Positions 31,961-38,743 of a stretch of DNA of 39,347 nt are shown here, piece after piece; the stretch's first letter is position 1, and the number at the start of each line of letters is the position of its first letter. The notes below the pieces were generated by a model. That model was not told the origin of the DNA. It saw only the letters and a list, made by a program, of their open reading frames with translations, and searched no databases. The stretch lies in NCBI GenBank assembly GCA_944385435.1, contig CALWXG010000020.1, positions 1-39,347 on the forward strand, written 5' to 3'. A program made the translations under genes and the position numbers. Source of the DNA: an uncultured Oscillospiraceae bacterium. Lineage in GTDB: Bacteria > Bacillota > Clostridia > Oscillospirales > Oscillospiraceae.

Positions 31961-32584
31961 ATGCTGGACTTTACCAAAACCTTAACGGCGGACGGGCCGC
32001 TGATCCACCCCACCTGCATCGTGAAGAACTGCACCTTCGGCCCCTATGTGGAGCTGGGGGACCACTGCCTGGCGGAGGAGACGCAGTTCGGGGCCTACAC
32101 CTATCTGTTCGGCTTCAACGACGTGATCTTTGCCACCCTGGGCAAGTTCAACTCCATCGCCACCGGCGTGCGCATCAACCCGGTGAACCACCCCATCCAT
32201 GACCGGGTGGCGGCCCACCACCTCACCTACCGCGCCGCCCATTACGGCCTGGGGGAGGACGACGCCGGCCTCATCCAGTGGCGGCGGGAGCGCCGGGTGG
32301 TGACGGGCAACGACGTGTGGCTGGGCCACAACTCCATCCTCATGGGGGGCGTCACCCTGGGGGACGGGGCGGTGGTGGCCGCCGGGGCGGTGGTCACCCA
32401 CGACGTGGCTCCCTATGAGATCGTGGGGGGCGTGCCCGCCCGGCACATCGGCTGGCGGTACGACGGGGACACCATCGCCGCCCTGCTGCGCATCCGCTGG
32501 TGGGACTGGAGCCATGAGCAGCTCCGGGAGCGGCTGAAAGACTTCAACGATGTACCGGCGTTTATCCGAACATACGATGTCTGA
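31961..32584 (+). CDS. Hexapeptide-repeat acyltransferase (Phn-associated transferase type)
   Basis: A 207-residue left-handed beta-helix transferase. It opens with imperfect hexapeptide repeats (LIHPTCIVKNCTFGPYVELGDHC) and has the xenobiotic-acetyltransferase His in RINPVNHP (His77), a long loop with FxxWRRERRVV-like sequence, and further repeats GNDVWLGHNSILMGGVTLGDGAVVAAGAVV. It resembles the hexapeptide protein found in phosphonate operons (TIGR03308-like) more than CatB resistance enzymes. No phn genes are present, so the substrate is open. It is the last gene of the operon, ahead of a terminator. Confidence 0.85.
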   Translation: MLDFTKTLTADGPLIHPTCIVKNCTFGPYVELGDHCLAEETQFGAYTYLFGFNDVIFATLGKFNSIATGVRINPVNHPIHDRVAAHHLTYRAAHYGLGEDDAGLIQWRRERRVVTGNDVWLGHNSILMGGVTLGDGAVVAAGAVVTHDVAPYEIVGGVPARHIGWRYDGDTIAALLRIRWWDWSHEQLRERLKDFNDVPAFIRTYDV

Positions 32585-32587
32585 TCT

Positions 32588-32620
32588 GAGGGGCCCGCAG
32601 AGCGTACGGGCTCCTCTTTT
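32588..32620 (+). terminator. Terminator of the recX-rimO-pgsA operon
   Basis: GAGG-GCCCG and CGGGC-CCTC form a stem with mismatched centre bases and a 9-nt loop, followed by TTTT, right after the stop at 32584. Confidence 0.75.
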
Positions 32621-32672
32621 CTGCCCAAGAGGCGGGGCGTGCCTGCCGGAAATATGGGAAAAAGATGTTTTC

Positions 32673-32701
32673 TTGACGGATCGTGAGAGAAAGATTAAGA
32701 T
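32673..32701 (+). promoter_or_regulatory. Promoter for the RecQ-like helicase
   Basis: TTGACG (32673-32678), 17 bp and TAAGAT (32696-32701) align about 97 bp before the chosen start. Confidence 0.65.
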
Positions 32702-32730
32702 AGAAGAGAGCCGTTTGTGAATGGATTGGC

Positions 32731-32768
32731 GCCCCGGAATGCCCGCTGAACGCCGGGAATTCCGGGGC
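32731..32768 (+). promoter_or_regulatory. Leader hairpin before the RecQ-like helicase
   Basis: GCCCCGGAAT (32731-32740) pairs perfectly with ATTCCGGGGC (32759-32768), with inner CCCG/CGGG pairs possible. It lies in the predicted 5' leader and ends about 30 nt before the start, so it could modulate translation. Confidence 0.45.
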
Positions 32769-32797
32769 TTGGAAAGAGAAAGAGAGTGACTGGTGCG

Positions 32798-35700
32798 ATG
32801 ACGATGGACGAGCTGTTCCGTCAGCAGGTGGAGGCGCGGGTTCAGGAGCAGTCCGGCCCCGCCCTGATTGTGTGGAAGGGATTTGGCCCGGACCAGATCC
32901 GGTATCTGATAGGGCATCCCAACAGCCTGCTGCGGGGGAACCTGTTGGAGGGGGATTGCCTGAACTGGGGTGAGCTGGAGGCACAGAGGCGAGCCATGCT
33001 GGCGGCGCTGATGGCCTGTCAGGGGCCGATGGTGGCATTTTATGAGGAACTGCTGGTGTTGCAGGACAGTGTGAATGATCTTGCGGGGATTCTCAATCTG
33101 CCCATTGTGGTGGTGGAGAACAACGCCCTGGCCCCATGGACGCCGTCTCTGCTCTCAGAGGATCGCCTGTCCGGCCTGGCCCGGTATCTCCAGGCGGACA
33201 AGAACAGCGAGGATCCGGAAATCAGCCGGCTCTCCACGTATTACAGCGAAGTCAGGGCGCTGGAGGACGGGCGGGCGCTGGTGGCGCCCAGAAGCCTGTA
33301 TGGTGAGCCGGGAATCGTCTTCCGGCCCTTCTGGGAAGAGGCGGAAGCGGAACATGGGGAGGACCGGCCGGAGGACTGCCGGGAAATTGTGCTGGGATCC
33401 CAGCGGGACTGGGCCTGCCGCCTGGATTTGCTGAGCGCTCCGGTACAGCCGGTCCTGCTGCTCAAGCGGGGCAATGCCCCGCTGACAGACAGCGGGAAGG
33501 CGCTGGCGGGCGCGCTGAAAACGCTGGGGGTGGACTGCTGGCTGGAGGATCTGGAGGACTATGAGGAACCCTTCGAGTATGACGACCGGCAGTTTGTCCC
33601 GCTCCTGAGGACCTACTGGGGAGAGCAGGCACAGTTCCGGCCGCTGCTGTTCTACCGGGATCCGGATCGGGGCAAGGAGCTTCAGACCATCTCCCAGGGC
33701 AGCCTGATCGCGGAGATTGCGGACCAGTGTGAGCGGGCGGCGGACGGGGAGGACTACCATGATATCTTCATCACGGCCCCCACCGGGGCGGGGAAATCCG
33801 TCCTGTTTCAGCTTCCCGCCCTGTACCTGCACCAGCGGTATGGCCTGGTGACCATCATTATCTCGCCCCTGATCGCGCTGATGAACGATCAGGTGGAGCA
33901 GCTCACGGCACAGCGGGGGATCCACTGCGCGGCGTGCATCAACTCCTCCCTGTCCATGGACGAGCGCATGGCGCTGATCCGGCAGATTCACGCAGGGGAG
34001 AAATCCCTGATCTATCTGGCACCCGAACTTCTGCTGTCCATGGATCTCAACGCGTTTCTGGGCGGGCGGAAAGTTGGCCTGATGGTGATCGACGAGGCCC
34101 ACACGGTGACCAGCTGGGGCAGGGATTTCCGGTCTGACTACTGGTTTTTGGGGGATTTCCTGGCCAGGACACGGCGGCAGGAGACGCAGTTCCCGGTGCT
34201 CTGCCTGACGGCCACTGCGGTGTACTCCGGACCGGATGATGTGGTCAACGACACCATAGCCGAGCTGGGACTGAACGCGCCCATCGTGCATCTGGGGAAT
34301 GTCCGCCGGGACAACATTGAGTTTGATATCCGCCTGCATGGCGACGAGAAACTGACGGATACCGCGGAACATGTGAAGATGGACCTGGTGCTGCGGGAGA
34401 TGCGGGCGCTGGTGGACCGGGGGGAGAAAACCCTGGCCTATTTTCCCTATCGCAGCCAGGTGGAGACGGCCTACCAGGCCCTGAGCCAGGAGGAGCACCT
34501 GAAAATCCGGCGGTATCACGGCCAACTCAACACCAACGAGCGGCACCTCACGGAGCGGGATTACCGGAATGGACAGGTGCTGGGCCTGTTCTGCACCAAG
34601 GCCTTCGGAATGGGAGTGGACGTGAGTGACATCCGGCATGTGATTCATTTTGCACCCACCGGAACACTGGCGGACTACGTTCAGGAGATTGGCCGTGCGG
34701 CCCGGGAACCGTCGATTCAGGGTACGGCTCACATTGACTTTTACCAGAACGACATGCGGTATGTCCGCTCCCTCAACGGGATCTCGGAGATGCGTCAGTA
34801 TCAGCTGCGGGAGATGATGAAGAAGCTGTGGGAGATCTACGGGAAAAAGCAGCGCCGCAACCTGCTGCTCTCCTCGGAGACCTTTGAATACCTGTTCCCG
34901 GAGAAGGAAGTGGAGAACCGCACGAAAAACGGGCTGCTGCTGTTGGCAAAGGACCTGCGGTACAAATATGGCGGAATTCCTGTCCTGATTGTGCGGCCCC
35001 GGGCCATGCTGTCCAAAAATTATGTAAATATTCCGGATGAGATCCGGGATACGGTGCTGCGCAGGCTGGGGCCCTATGCCAGGGAAGTGGCCGGCCATGA
35101 ACGGCGGGTGGTTGAAAGTATGGGGGAGCGGGGAACCGCCACCGTCATACAGAGCACTGGAAGCACGTTTCTGCTGGATATGGAGGGGATCTGGGAAAAC
35201 CTGTATTCCGATATGCCCTTCGGCATGTTCAAGAAGCAATTCTTTGAGGTGCCGCCGGATCCCAAACATCCCGGCGTCCGGATTTCTCCCCGGGTGCGGA
35301 TTGAACTGAGGTATAAGCGGGATTATGAACAGGTGGAGCAGGAACTGGAGCGTGTGATGGACGCAGTGATCACCGTGTTCGAGCACCACAAGCGGGGGGA
35401 AGTAAAGCAGTTTACCCAGCGGGATTTTGAGGAGGAGCTCCAGGAACAACTGGGGGAGAAAGTGGTTGCCCATGATAAAATTTCACTGCTGCTGGATATC
35501 TTTACTGCCCGCGTGGAAACCAACAGCGCCTTTACGCCGGCGCGCAGTCAGATCAGTGTGCTGCAGAGGCGTAAGCAGGCGGGGCGTGAGGAACCGGGCT
35601 ATCTGGTTATGGGAAGCAACTATCTCAGGACGAAAAGTGCCCTGCAGCGGATGCTGAATTCCTGCAGGCCCCAGAAGGAACTCACCTATGAGGCCTACCG

Positions 35701-36037
35701 CCCCATTCTGAAAGACCGGCCCATTGACGGCATGCCGCTGTTCAAGCTGCTGGAACTGCTGGATCTGGCCAGCTACGAGATCCGGGGAGGAGAGAAGGCA
35801 CAGGTGTTTGTCCGCATCAACGATCCCGGGAAAATCCGGGCTTTGGCCGCCAATGGGACATATCGAAATGTGATTCTTCAGGAGATCCATCGCCGTCACA
35901 AGGCCAGCGAGACGCTGCTTCAGGCGTTCTTCACCACGGAACTGTCCCAACAGGACCGGTGGGAACTGATTGAGGAGTATTTCCTTGGCCACGAGGCGGT
36001 GGTATCCGCGCGGCTGGGCCTGCCGGAAGAGGGCTGA
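32798..36037 (+). CDS. Large RecQ-like superfamily 2 DNA helicase with unassigned N- and C-terminal regions
   Basis: A 1079-residue protein. The helicase core (about residues 310-680) has Walker A APTGAGKS (Lys333), SPLIALMNDQVEQL, motif II DEAH (Asp432) followed by the RecQ-like TSWGRDFR, TATA (motif III), and motif VI as QEIGRAAREP instead of GRAGRDG. The first 300 residues and the last 400 match nothing I know. The four-Cys zinc subdomain and HRDC domain of housekeeping RecQ are not visible. The start is uncertain: ATG 32798 is chosen, with ATG 32804 and GTG 32786 as alternatives and no strong ribosome site. It has its own promoter and borders a tRNA-Trp integration site, so a defence or mobile-element role is possible but unproven. 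Confidence 0.85.
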   Translation: MTMDELFRQQVEARVQEQSGPALIVWKGFGPDQIRYLIGHPNSLLRGNLLEGDCLNWGELEAQRRAMLAALMACQGPMVAFYEELLVLQDSVNDLAGILNLPIVVVENNALAPWTPSLLSEDRLSGLARYLQADKNSEDPEISRLSTYYSEVRALEDGRALVAPRSLYGEPGIVFRPFWEEAEAEHGEDRPEDCREIVLGSQRDWACRLDLLSAPVQPVLLLKRGNAPLTDSGKALAGALKTLGVDCWLEDLEDYEEPFEYDDRQFVPLLRTYWGEQAQFRPLLFYRDPDRGKELQTISQGSLIAEIADQCERAADGEDYHDIFITAPTGAGKSVLFQLPALYLHQRYGLVTIIISPLIALMNDQVEQLTAQRGIHCAACINSSLSMDERMALIRQIHAGEKSLIYLAPELLLSMDLNAFLGGRKVGLMVIDEAHTVTSWGRDFRSDYWFLGDFLARTRRQETQFPVLCLTATAVYSGPDDVVNDTIAELGLNAPIVHLGNVRRDNIEFDIRLHGDEKLTDTAEHVKMDLVLREMRALVDRGEKTLAYFPYRSQVETAYQALSQEEHLKIRRYHGQLNTNERHLTERDYRNGQVLGLFCTKAFGMGVDVSDIRHVIHFAPTGTLADYVQEIGRAAREPSIQGTAHIDFYQNDMRYVRSLNGISEMRQYQLREMMKKLWEIYGKKQRRNLLLSSETFEYLFPEKEVENRTKNGLLLLAKDLRYKYGGIPVLIVRPRAMLSKNYVNIPDEIRDTVLRRLGPYAREVAGHERRVVESMGERGTATVIQSTGSTFLLDMEGIWENLYSDMPFGMFKKQFFEVPPDPKHPGVRISPRVRIELRYKRDYEQVEQELERVMDAVITVFEHHKRGEVKQFTQRDFEEELQEQLGEKVVAHDKISLLLDIFTARVETNSAFTPARSQISVLQRRKQAGREEPGYLVMGSNYLRTKSALQRMLNSCRPQKELTYEAYRPILKDRPIDGMPLFKLLELLDLASYEIRGGEKAQVFVRINDPGKIRALAANGTYRNVILQEIHRRHKASETLLQAFFTTELSQQDRWELIEEYFLGHEAVVSARLGLPEEG

Positions 36038-36071
36038 GACAGCGCTTCTGATACAAGGCAGGATAAAAAAG

Positions 36072-36113
36072 ACAACCGGGGCGCCGCGAATGCAGAAGCG
36101 GCGCCCCGGTTGT
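36072..36113 (-). terminator. Strong hairpin terminator, minus strand
   Basis: A perfect 16-bp stem (36072-36087 with 36098-36113) is followed by TTTTTT on the minus strand. It would stop leftward transcripts from the tRNA-Trp element before they run into the helicase gene, and it is only 34 bp past the helicase stop. Confidence 0.85.
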
Positions 36114-36200
36114 GGCTGGACCTGGAATCTGGTCCACGGTGGTTTGGAATGTGGCAGTATCCTGGGCGGTTTGACAGACAGCTCCCCATACGGTGTGAAA

Positions 36201-36297
36201 CCGCCGAAAAAGCTCCCAAAGCCCCGAAACTCGGAGCTTTGGGAGCTTTTTATGGCAGGGACAGAAGGAATCGGACCTTCAGCACACGGTTTTGGAG
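36201..36297. repeat. att-like direct repeat, distal copy (97 bp)
   Basis: This segment matches 38436-38532 at 95 of 97 positions in direct orientation. It contains a full copy of the tRNA terminator hairpin (36207-36251) plus the 3' half of tRNA-Trp. Identity stops exactly at the 5' edge of the anticodon loop, the usual crossover limit of tRNA-targeting tyrosine integrases. Confidence 0.92.
36253..36297 (-). pseudogene. tRNA-Trp 3'-half fragment
   Basis: 45 nt run from the encoded CCA end through the T-arm to the anticodon loop CTCCAAA. Two changes relative to the intact tRNA-Trp (one in the acceptor strand, one in the T-loop: GGTCC for GGTTC) show it is not under tRNA selection. The 5' half is absent. 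Confidence 0.92.
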
Positions 36298-36381
36298 GGG
36301 ATGTGGGAAAATCGCCGGGCCCCAGGACAGTCCGGCCGTTGTAAGCAGTTGCGGGATTCAAGCGGTCCGCCCCACGGCGGG

Positions 36382-36401
36382 GTGATGCTTTTTTGATGCT
36401 G
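36382..36401 (+). repeat. Left arm-type repeat pair (TGATGCT x2, 11 bp apart)
   Basis: TGATGCT occurs at 36383-36389 and 36394-36400, one helical turn apart, 86 bp inside the left direct repeat. The same pair with the same spacing is near the right end, which suggests integrase arm-binding sites. Confidence 0.5.
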
Positions 36402-36430
36402 TGGGCCGTCTTGGGATAGGCTCTTATACG

Positions 36431-36673
36431 CTATGAGGCAAAGGACGGCCGCACCTCGGACAGCGGAGTGCCCAGACGCAGCGCCCGGTCCCGCTCATAG
36501 GTGACCCGGGTCACTTCCTCAATGAACTGCCGCTCCTTGAGGGACGCGCTGGCCCAGCGCACGTCATACTTCTGACACAGCTGAAAAAAGATATCATAGA
36601 AGCGCTCCTCCTCCGGGTCCTTCCGGCAGTACCACTCCGCGTCGGACACCGGTCGCTTTCCTTTGTTTTCCAC
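36431..36673 (-). CDS. Small hypothetical protein of the tRNA-Trp element
   Basis: An 80-residue, strongly charged, predicted all-helical protein (DPEEERFYDIFFQLCQKYDVRW, then KERQFIEEVTRVTYERDRALRLG). GTG 36671-36673 is chosen because AAGGGGG lies 8 nt upstream; another GTG at 36682 would overlap that site. It begins 21 nt after the stop of the GNAT-like gene, so they form an operon. I do not recognise the family. The size and charge resemble small mobile-element proteins, and no function can be given. Confidence 0.6.
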   Translation of the reverse strand: MENKGKRPVSDAEWYCRKDPEEERFYDIFFQLCQKYDVRWASASLKERQFIEEVTRVTYERDRALRLGTPLSEVRPSFAS

Positions 36674-36694
36674 TGTGTGCACCCCCTTCGTACA

Positions 36695-37207
36695 TTAAAC
36701 CAGATAGGTGAAAAAGATCCGTTTGGCCGCTTCGTCCGCGATCAGATACCGGGGCGCGGACGAGGAAAAAACAGGCAGCCGAATCGCGCCGAACTCCCTC
36801 TCATAATGCCTGGCCAGCTGTGTTGTCTTTGCCTCCAGAACCACGTCCCCGGCAAAGCCGTTGTCAATGGAGAGCTTGATCCCGTAGGCGATCATCAGCC
36901 GACCGATACCGGTGTACCGCGGAGCGCCTCCGTCCAGCGTCGGGTTCGATTCCGGCTGGGCCTCCATGTACACAATGTGGACAACCAAGGCGTGTTTCAG
37001 AAGCTCATAAGCGGCCAGCGCGACCAGCTCATCTCCGACCTTAGCCGCATATCGCTGAAAATTCTCGTCGGACAAATACTCACTGGTCCAGGATGTTTGC
37101 CATGTCGGCTCTTGGCTGGTCAGCCGCGCATCATCCTGTGTCATAGGCTCGATCCTCACAGGGACTTGCCGACCTTCCCGGTCCAATACAAATGGTTGGA
37201 ACCGCAT
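36695..37207 (-). CDS. GNAT-like N-acetyltransferase
   Basis: A 170-residue protein whose C-terminal half has the GNAT pattern: a beta strand and acetyl-CoA-binding turn TGIGRLMIAYGIKLSIDNGF, then DVVLEAKTTQLARHYEREFGAI, where the His-Tyr-x-x-x-(F/G) segment is typical of GNAT motif B. The pyrophosphate loop (Q/R-x-x-G-x-G/A) is only partly kept as RYTGIGRL. ATG 37205-37207 has AGGTGAGG just upstream and lies about 12 nt from the predicted transcription start. It is the first gene of the element's leftward operon. The substrate is unknown; it could be a small molecule or a toxin-type tRNA target. Confidence 0.65.
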   Translation of the reverse strand: MRFQPFVLDREGRQVPVRIEPMTQDDARLTSQEPTWQTSWTSEYLSDENFQRYAAKVGDELVALAAYELLKHALVVHIVYMEAQPESNPTLDGGAPRYTGIGRLMIAYGIKLSIDNGFAGDVVLEAKTTQLARHYEREFGAIRLPVFSSSAPRYLIADEAAKRIFFTYLV

Positions 37208-37225
37208 GCGCCTCACCTCACCGTC

Positions 37226-37254
37226 AGTATACCATGGCGGCACATCTTTTACAA
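37226..37254 (-). promoter_or_regulatory. Promoter of the element's GNAT operon
   Basis: On the minus strand TTGTAA (37249-37254), 17 bp and TATACT (37226-37231) align, with an extended -10 TG. It leaves a leader of only about 12 nt. Confidence 0.75.
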
Positions 37255-37323
37255 CAAGGTCCTTCCAAAATTCGTTCTTTCATCCTCAACGGCCGCATCT
37301 CCCCGCAAGGCAGACAATGCCTG

Positions 37324-37452
37324 CGCCGCCAAAGGCGCGGGTTTTGCCCACCTTCGGGTGGGGCAAGCAGAGCGTTTGGCTTGCCGCAAGCGGCCGCCAA
37401 ACGCTTTTTTGCGGGCAAAAGCCCGCGCCCACTTTGCCGGCCGGAGGCCGGA
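37324..37452. repeat. Hairpin cluster inside the tRNA-Trp element
   Basis: Consecutive inverted repeats include TTGCC..ACC with GGT..GGCAA (about 37343-37366), a 10-bp stem 37371-37380 with 37396-37405 followed by six T, GCGGGC with GCCCGC (37411-37426), and CCGGCC with GGCCGG (about 37437-37452). A 17-mer at 37324-37340 is identical to 28000-28016 in the recA-recX element. The remaining stretch, 37453-38019, has no convincing gene; frames that stay open there have atypical composition and no ribosome sites. Confidence 0.65.
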
Positions 37453-38019
37453 GTACAGAGAGAAAAAATGGGGTTCGGCTCCGGCAGCAAACCGCCGCTG
37501 CGTATCAACTCCTGCCATGCAATACAAAGAAAAAGGGATTTTTTTCCTGGGATTGAACCTCCAGCGCACTTCTCGCCTTGTTTGTCCCTGTGAGCCGCTG
37601 TGTGCCCTCCTTCGGGGAGAGACAGAGTCCCTGCCCCTCCCGGCGGTTCGGGCCGGATTTGGGCCGGTGTTCCGCCGCTGCGGAGGAGTGCCTATTTGGG
37701 GCATCCGCCGCCCCCTGGCCTGTTTTCGGAGGACGAAAAGTATAGCAGGATAAAGGCCGTGGTCGCCGGTGGCGCCTCCGGCCGGTCACTTCGCCCCGCA
37801 GTGCGGGTCGTTACGGGGTTTTGCGGTGTATCAAAAGTGGGGTCAAAATCCGGGCCGTGGCTCCACTTCTGCAGTCACTATCCCCAAACGCCTACTGTCG
37901 CAACAAAAAAACAGGTGTCATCCCCGGTTCAGGCTCGGCTTTATTGGCAGAAAAGAGAAACCAGCCTGTTCTTCCTGCAGCGCCGTCGGCACCGTGTTTT
38001 CCTCGAAAATTGCGGGGCA

Positions 38020-38271
38020 ATGAAACAATGGAAAGACCCTCTCATAGCAAGACATGATATGCCGAATCAAAGAGATCCCTCTCCTCGAGTTTACATCGCT
38101 GTTGACAAAGACTGTTGCCGGCGGGGGTCATCCCAGAAAAAGTGTGAATTGTTTGATAATTCTGCGCCGTGCCCCTGGATATTCTTCTCCTTCTCTGAGA
38201 TCACCGAGCTCTACTATGTGAAGAAGGACACCGGCCGACTGGCCGGGATCACCACCGGATTCGAGCTGTAA
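38020..38271 (+). pseudogene. ORF remnant, C-terminal end of an unknown protein
   Basis: From ATG 38020 the frame gives 83 residues ending LYYVKKDTGRLAGITTGFEL. The last 40 residues look truly protein-like in composition and codon use, whereas the upstream part of the frame looks like non-coding sequence and no ribosome site is visible. I read it as the decayed 3' end of a gene carried by the tRNA-Trp element. It could also be a short real gene. The family is not recognised. Confidence 0.35.
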
Positions 38272-38283
38272 CTCACACAAAAA

Positions 38284-38324
38284 AGCTCTCCCCGAGCCGG
38301 CAAAACACCGGCTCGGGGAGAGCT
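38284..38324 (-). terminator. Strong hairpin terminator, minus strand
   Basis: A perfect 17-bp stem (38284-38300 with 38308-38324) is followed by TTTTTT on the minus strand. It lies just inside the right end of the element and would stop read-through from the tRNA operon. Confidence 0.85.
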
Positions 38325-38326
38325 CG

Positions 38327-38346
38327 TTGATGCTGAAATGATGCTG
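38327..38346 (+). repeat. Right arm-type repeat pair (TGATGCTG x2, 11 bp apart)
   Basis: TGATGCTG starts at 38328 and 38339, 90 bp inside the right direct repeat, mirroring the left pair in sequence and spacing. A further inverted copy (AATGATGCT on the minus strand) is at 38394-38402. Confidence 0.5.
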
Positions 38347-38435
38347 TACCAGACGGAAACAAGGGAACCAGAACGGACCGGATGCTGCGTTTGGAGCATC
38401 ATTCTGGCATCACCCGCGGTCTGGCTGAACCTATC

Positions 38436-38532
38436 CCGCCGAAAAAGCTCCCAAAGCCCCGAAACTCGGAGCTTTGGGAGCTTTTTATGGCAGGGGCAGA
38501 AGGAATCGAACCTTCAGCACACGGTTTTGGAG
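38436..38532. repeat. att-like direct repeat, tRNA-proximal copy (97 bp)
   Basis: This copy forms the 3' half of the intact tRNA-Trp together with its terminator (38442-38486), so it is the copy that keeps the tRNA functional. It matches 36201-36297 at 95 of 97 positions. Confidence 0.92.
38442..38486 (-). terminator. Terminator of the tRNA-Glu-Glu-Trp operon
   Basis: A near-perfect stem AAAAAGCTCCCAAAGC / GCTTTGGGAGCTTTTT with an inner CCGA/TCGG lies immediately after the tRNA-Trp CCA. T-runs on both sides make it bidirectional. Confidence 0.88.
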
Positions 38533-38563
38533 ACCGTTGCTCTTCCAATTGAGCTATACCCCC
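38488..38563 (-). tRNA. tRNA-Trp (anticodon CCA)
   Basis: 76 nt with acceptor stem GGGGGTA/TGCCCCT (G-U pairs at 1-72 and 6-67), anticodon loop CTCCAAA, T-loop GTTCGATTC, discriminator G and encoded CCA. The G1-U72 pair is a little unusual. This tRNA is the integration target of the adjoining element. Confidence 0.96.
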
Positions 38564-38566
38564 GTG

Positions 38567-38642
38567 TGGTGATGCCTGTGGGACTCGAACCCATATTTTC
38601 AGCTTGAGAGGCTGACGTCCTGACCAATTAGACGAAGGCACC
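38567..38642 (-). tRNA. tRNA-Glu (anticodon CTC)
   Basis: 76 nt with acceptor stem GGTGCCT/AGGCATC (one G-U pair), anticodon stem TCAGC/GCTGA, loop CTCTCAA, T-loop GTTCGAGTC and encoded CCA. Three nucleotides separate it from tRNA-Trp. Confidence 0.95.
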
Positions 38643-38645
38643 GGA

Positions 38646-38721
38646 TGGAGATCCGCACCGGATTTGAACCGGTATTACAACCTTGAAAGGGTTGCGTCCT
38701 GACCAGTTAGACGAGCGGACC
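38646..38721 (-). tRNA. tRNA-Glu (anticodon TTC)
   Basis: 76 nt with acceptor stem GGTCCGC/GCGGATC, anticodon stem CAACC/GGTTG, loop CTTTCAA, T-loop GTTCAAATC and encoded CCA. It is the first tRNA of the three-tRNA cluster. I see no promoter directly upstream, so it may be read with the preceding regulator gene. Confidence 0.95.
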
Positions 38722-38725
38722 GCAG

Positions 38726-38743
38726 GCAGGGAAGGTTCCCTGC
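38726..38743 (-). other. Hairpin between the XRE gene and the tRNA cluster
   Basis: GCAGGGAA and TTCCCTGC pair perfectly across a 2-nt loop (so a tight loop of 4-6 nt in practice), directly after the XRE stop. No T-run follows; it may be a processing site ahead of the tRNAs. Confidence 0.4.

Larger units (their letters stand above)
36298..38435. mobile_element. Integrase-less element inserted at tRNA-Trp (about 2.1 kb)
   Basis: The interval is bounded by 97-bp direct repeats derived from tRNA-Trp, as left by site-specific integration at a tRNA 3' end. It holds a two-gene leftward operon (GNAT-like and an 80-residue protein), a hairpin-rich stretch and an ORF remnant. Pairs of TGATGCT repeats lie about 90 bp inside each end. 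No integrase or excisionase is present, so it is either a deletion remnant or a non-autonomous element using an integrase from elsewhere. Confidence 0.75.

Noticed and set aside
33155-35473. 772-codon open frame on the minus strand across the helicase
   Set aside because: Antisense of a protein with intact helicase motifs; high-GC codon bias keeps the opposite frame open.
37600-38019. Upstream part of the long plus-strand frame in the tRNA-Trp element
   Set aside because: Composition is unlike coding sequence, palindromes run through it, and there is no ribosome site; only the final part from about 38020 looks protein-like.
36298-38435. Possible integrase or excisionase inside the tRNA-Trp element
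   Set aside because: No frame shows tyrosine or serine recombinase motifs (R..HxxR..Y or a resolvase start), and the only helix-turn-helix protein is outside the repeats.
36201-38532. CRISPR array
   Set aside because: Only two long repeats 2.2 kb apart, plus short arm repeats; no regular repeat-spacer pattern is seen here or elsewhere in the window.
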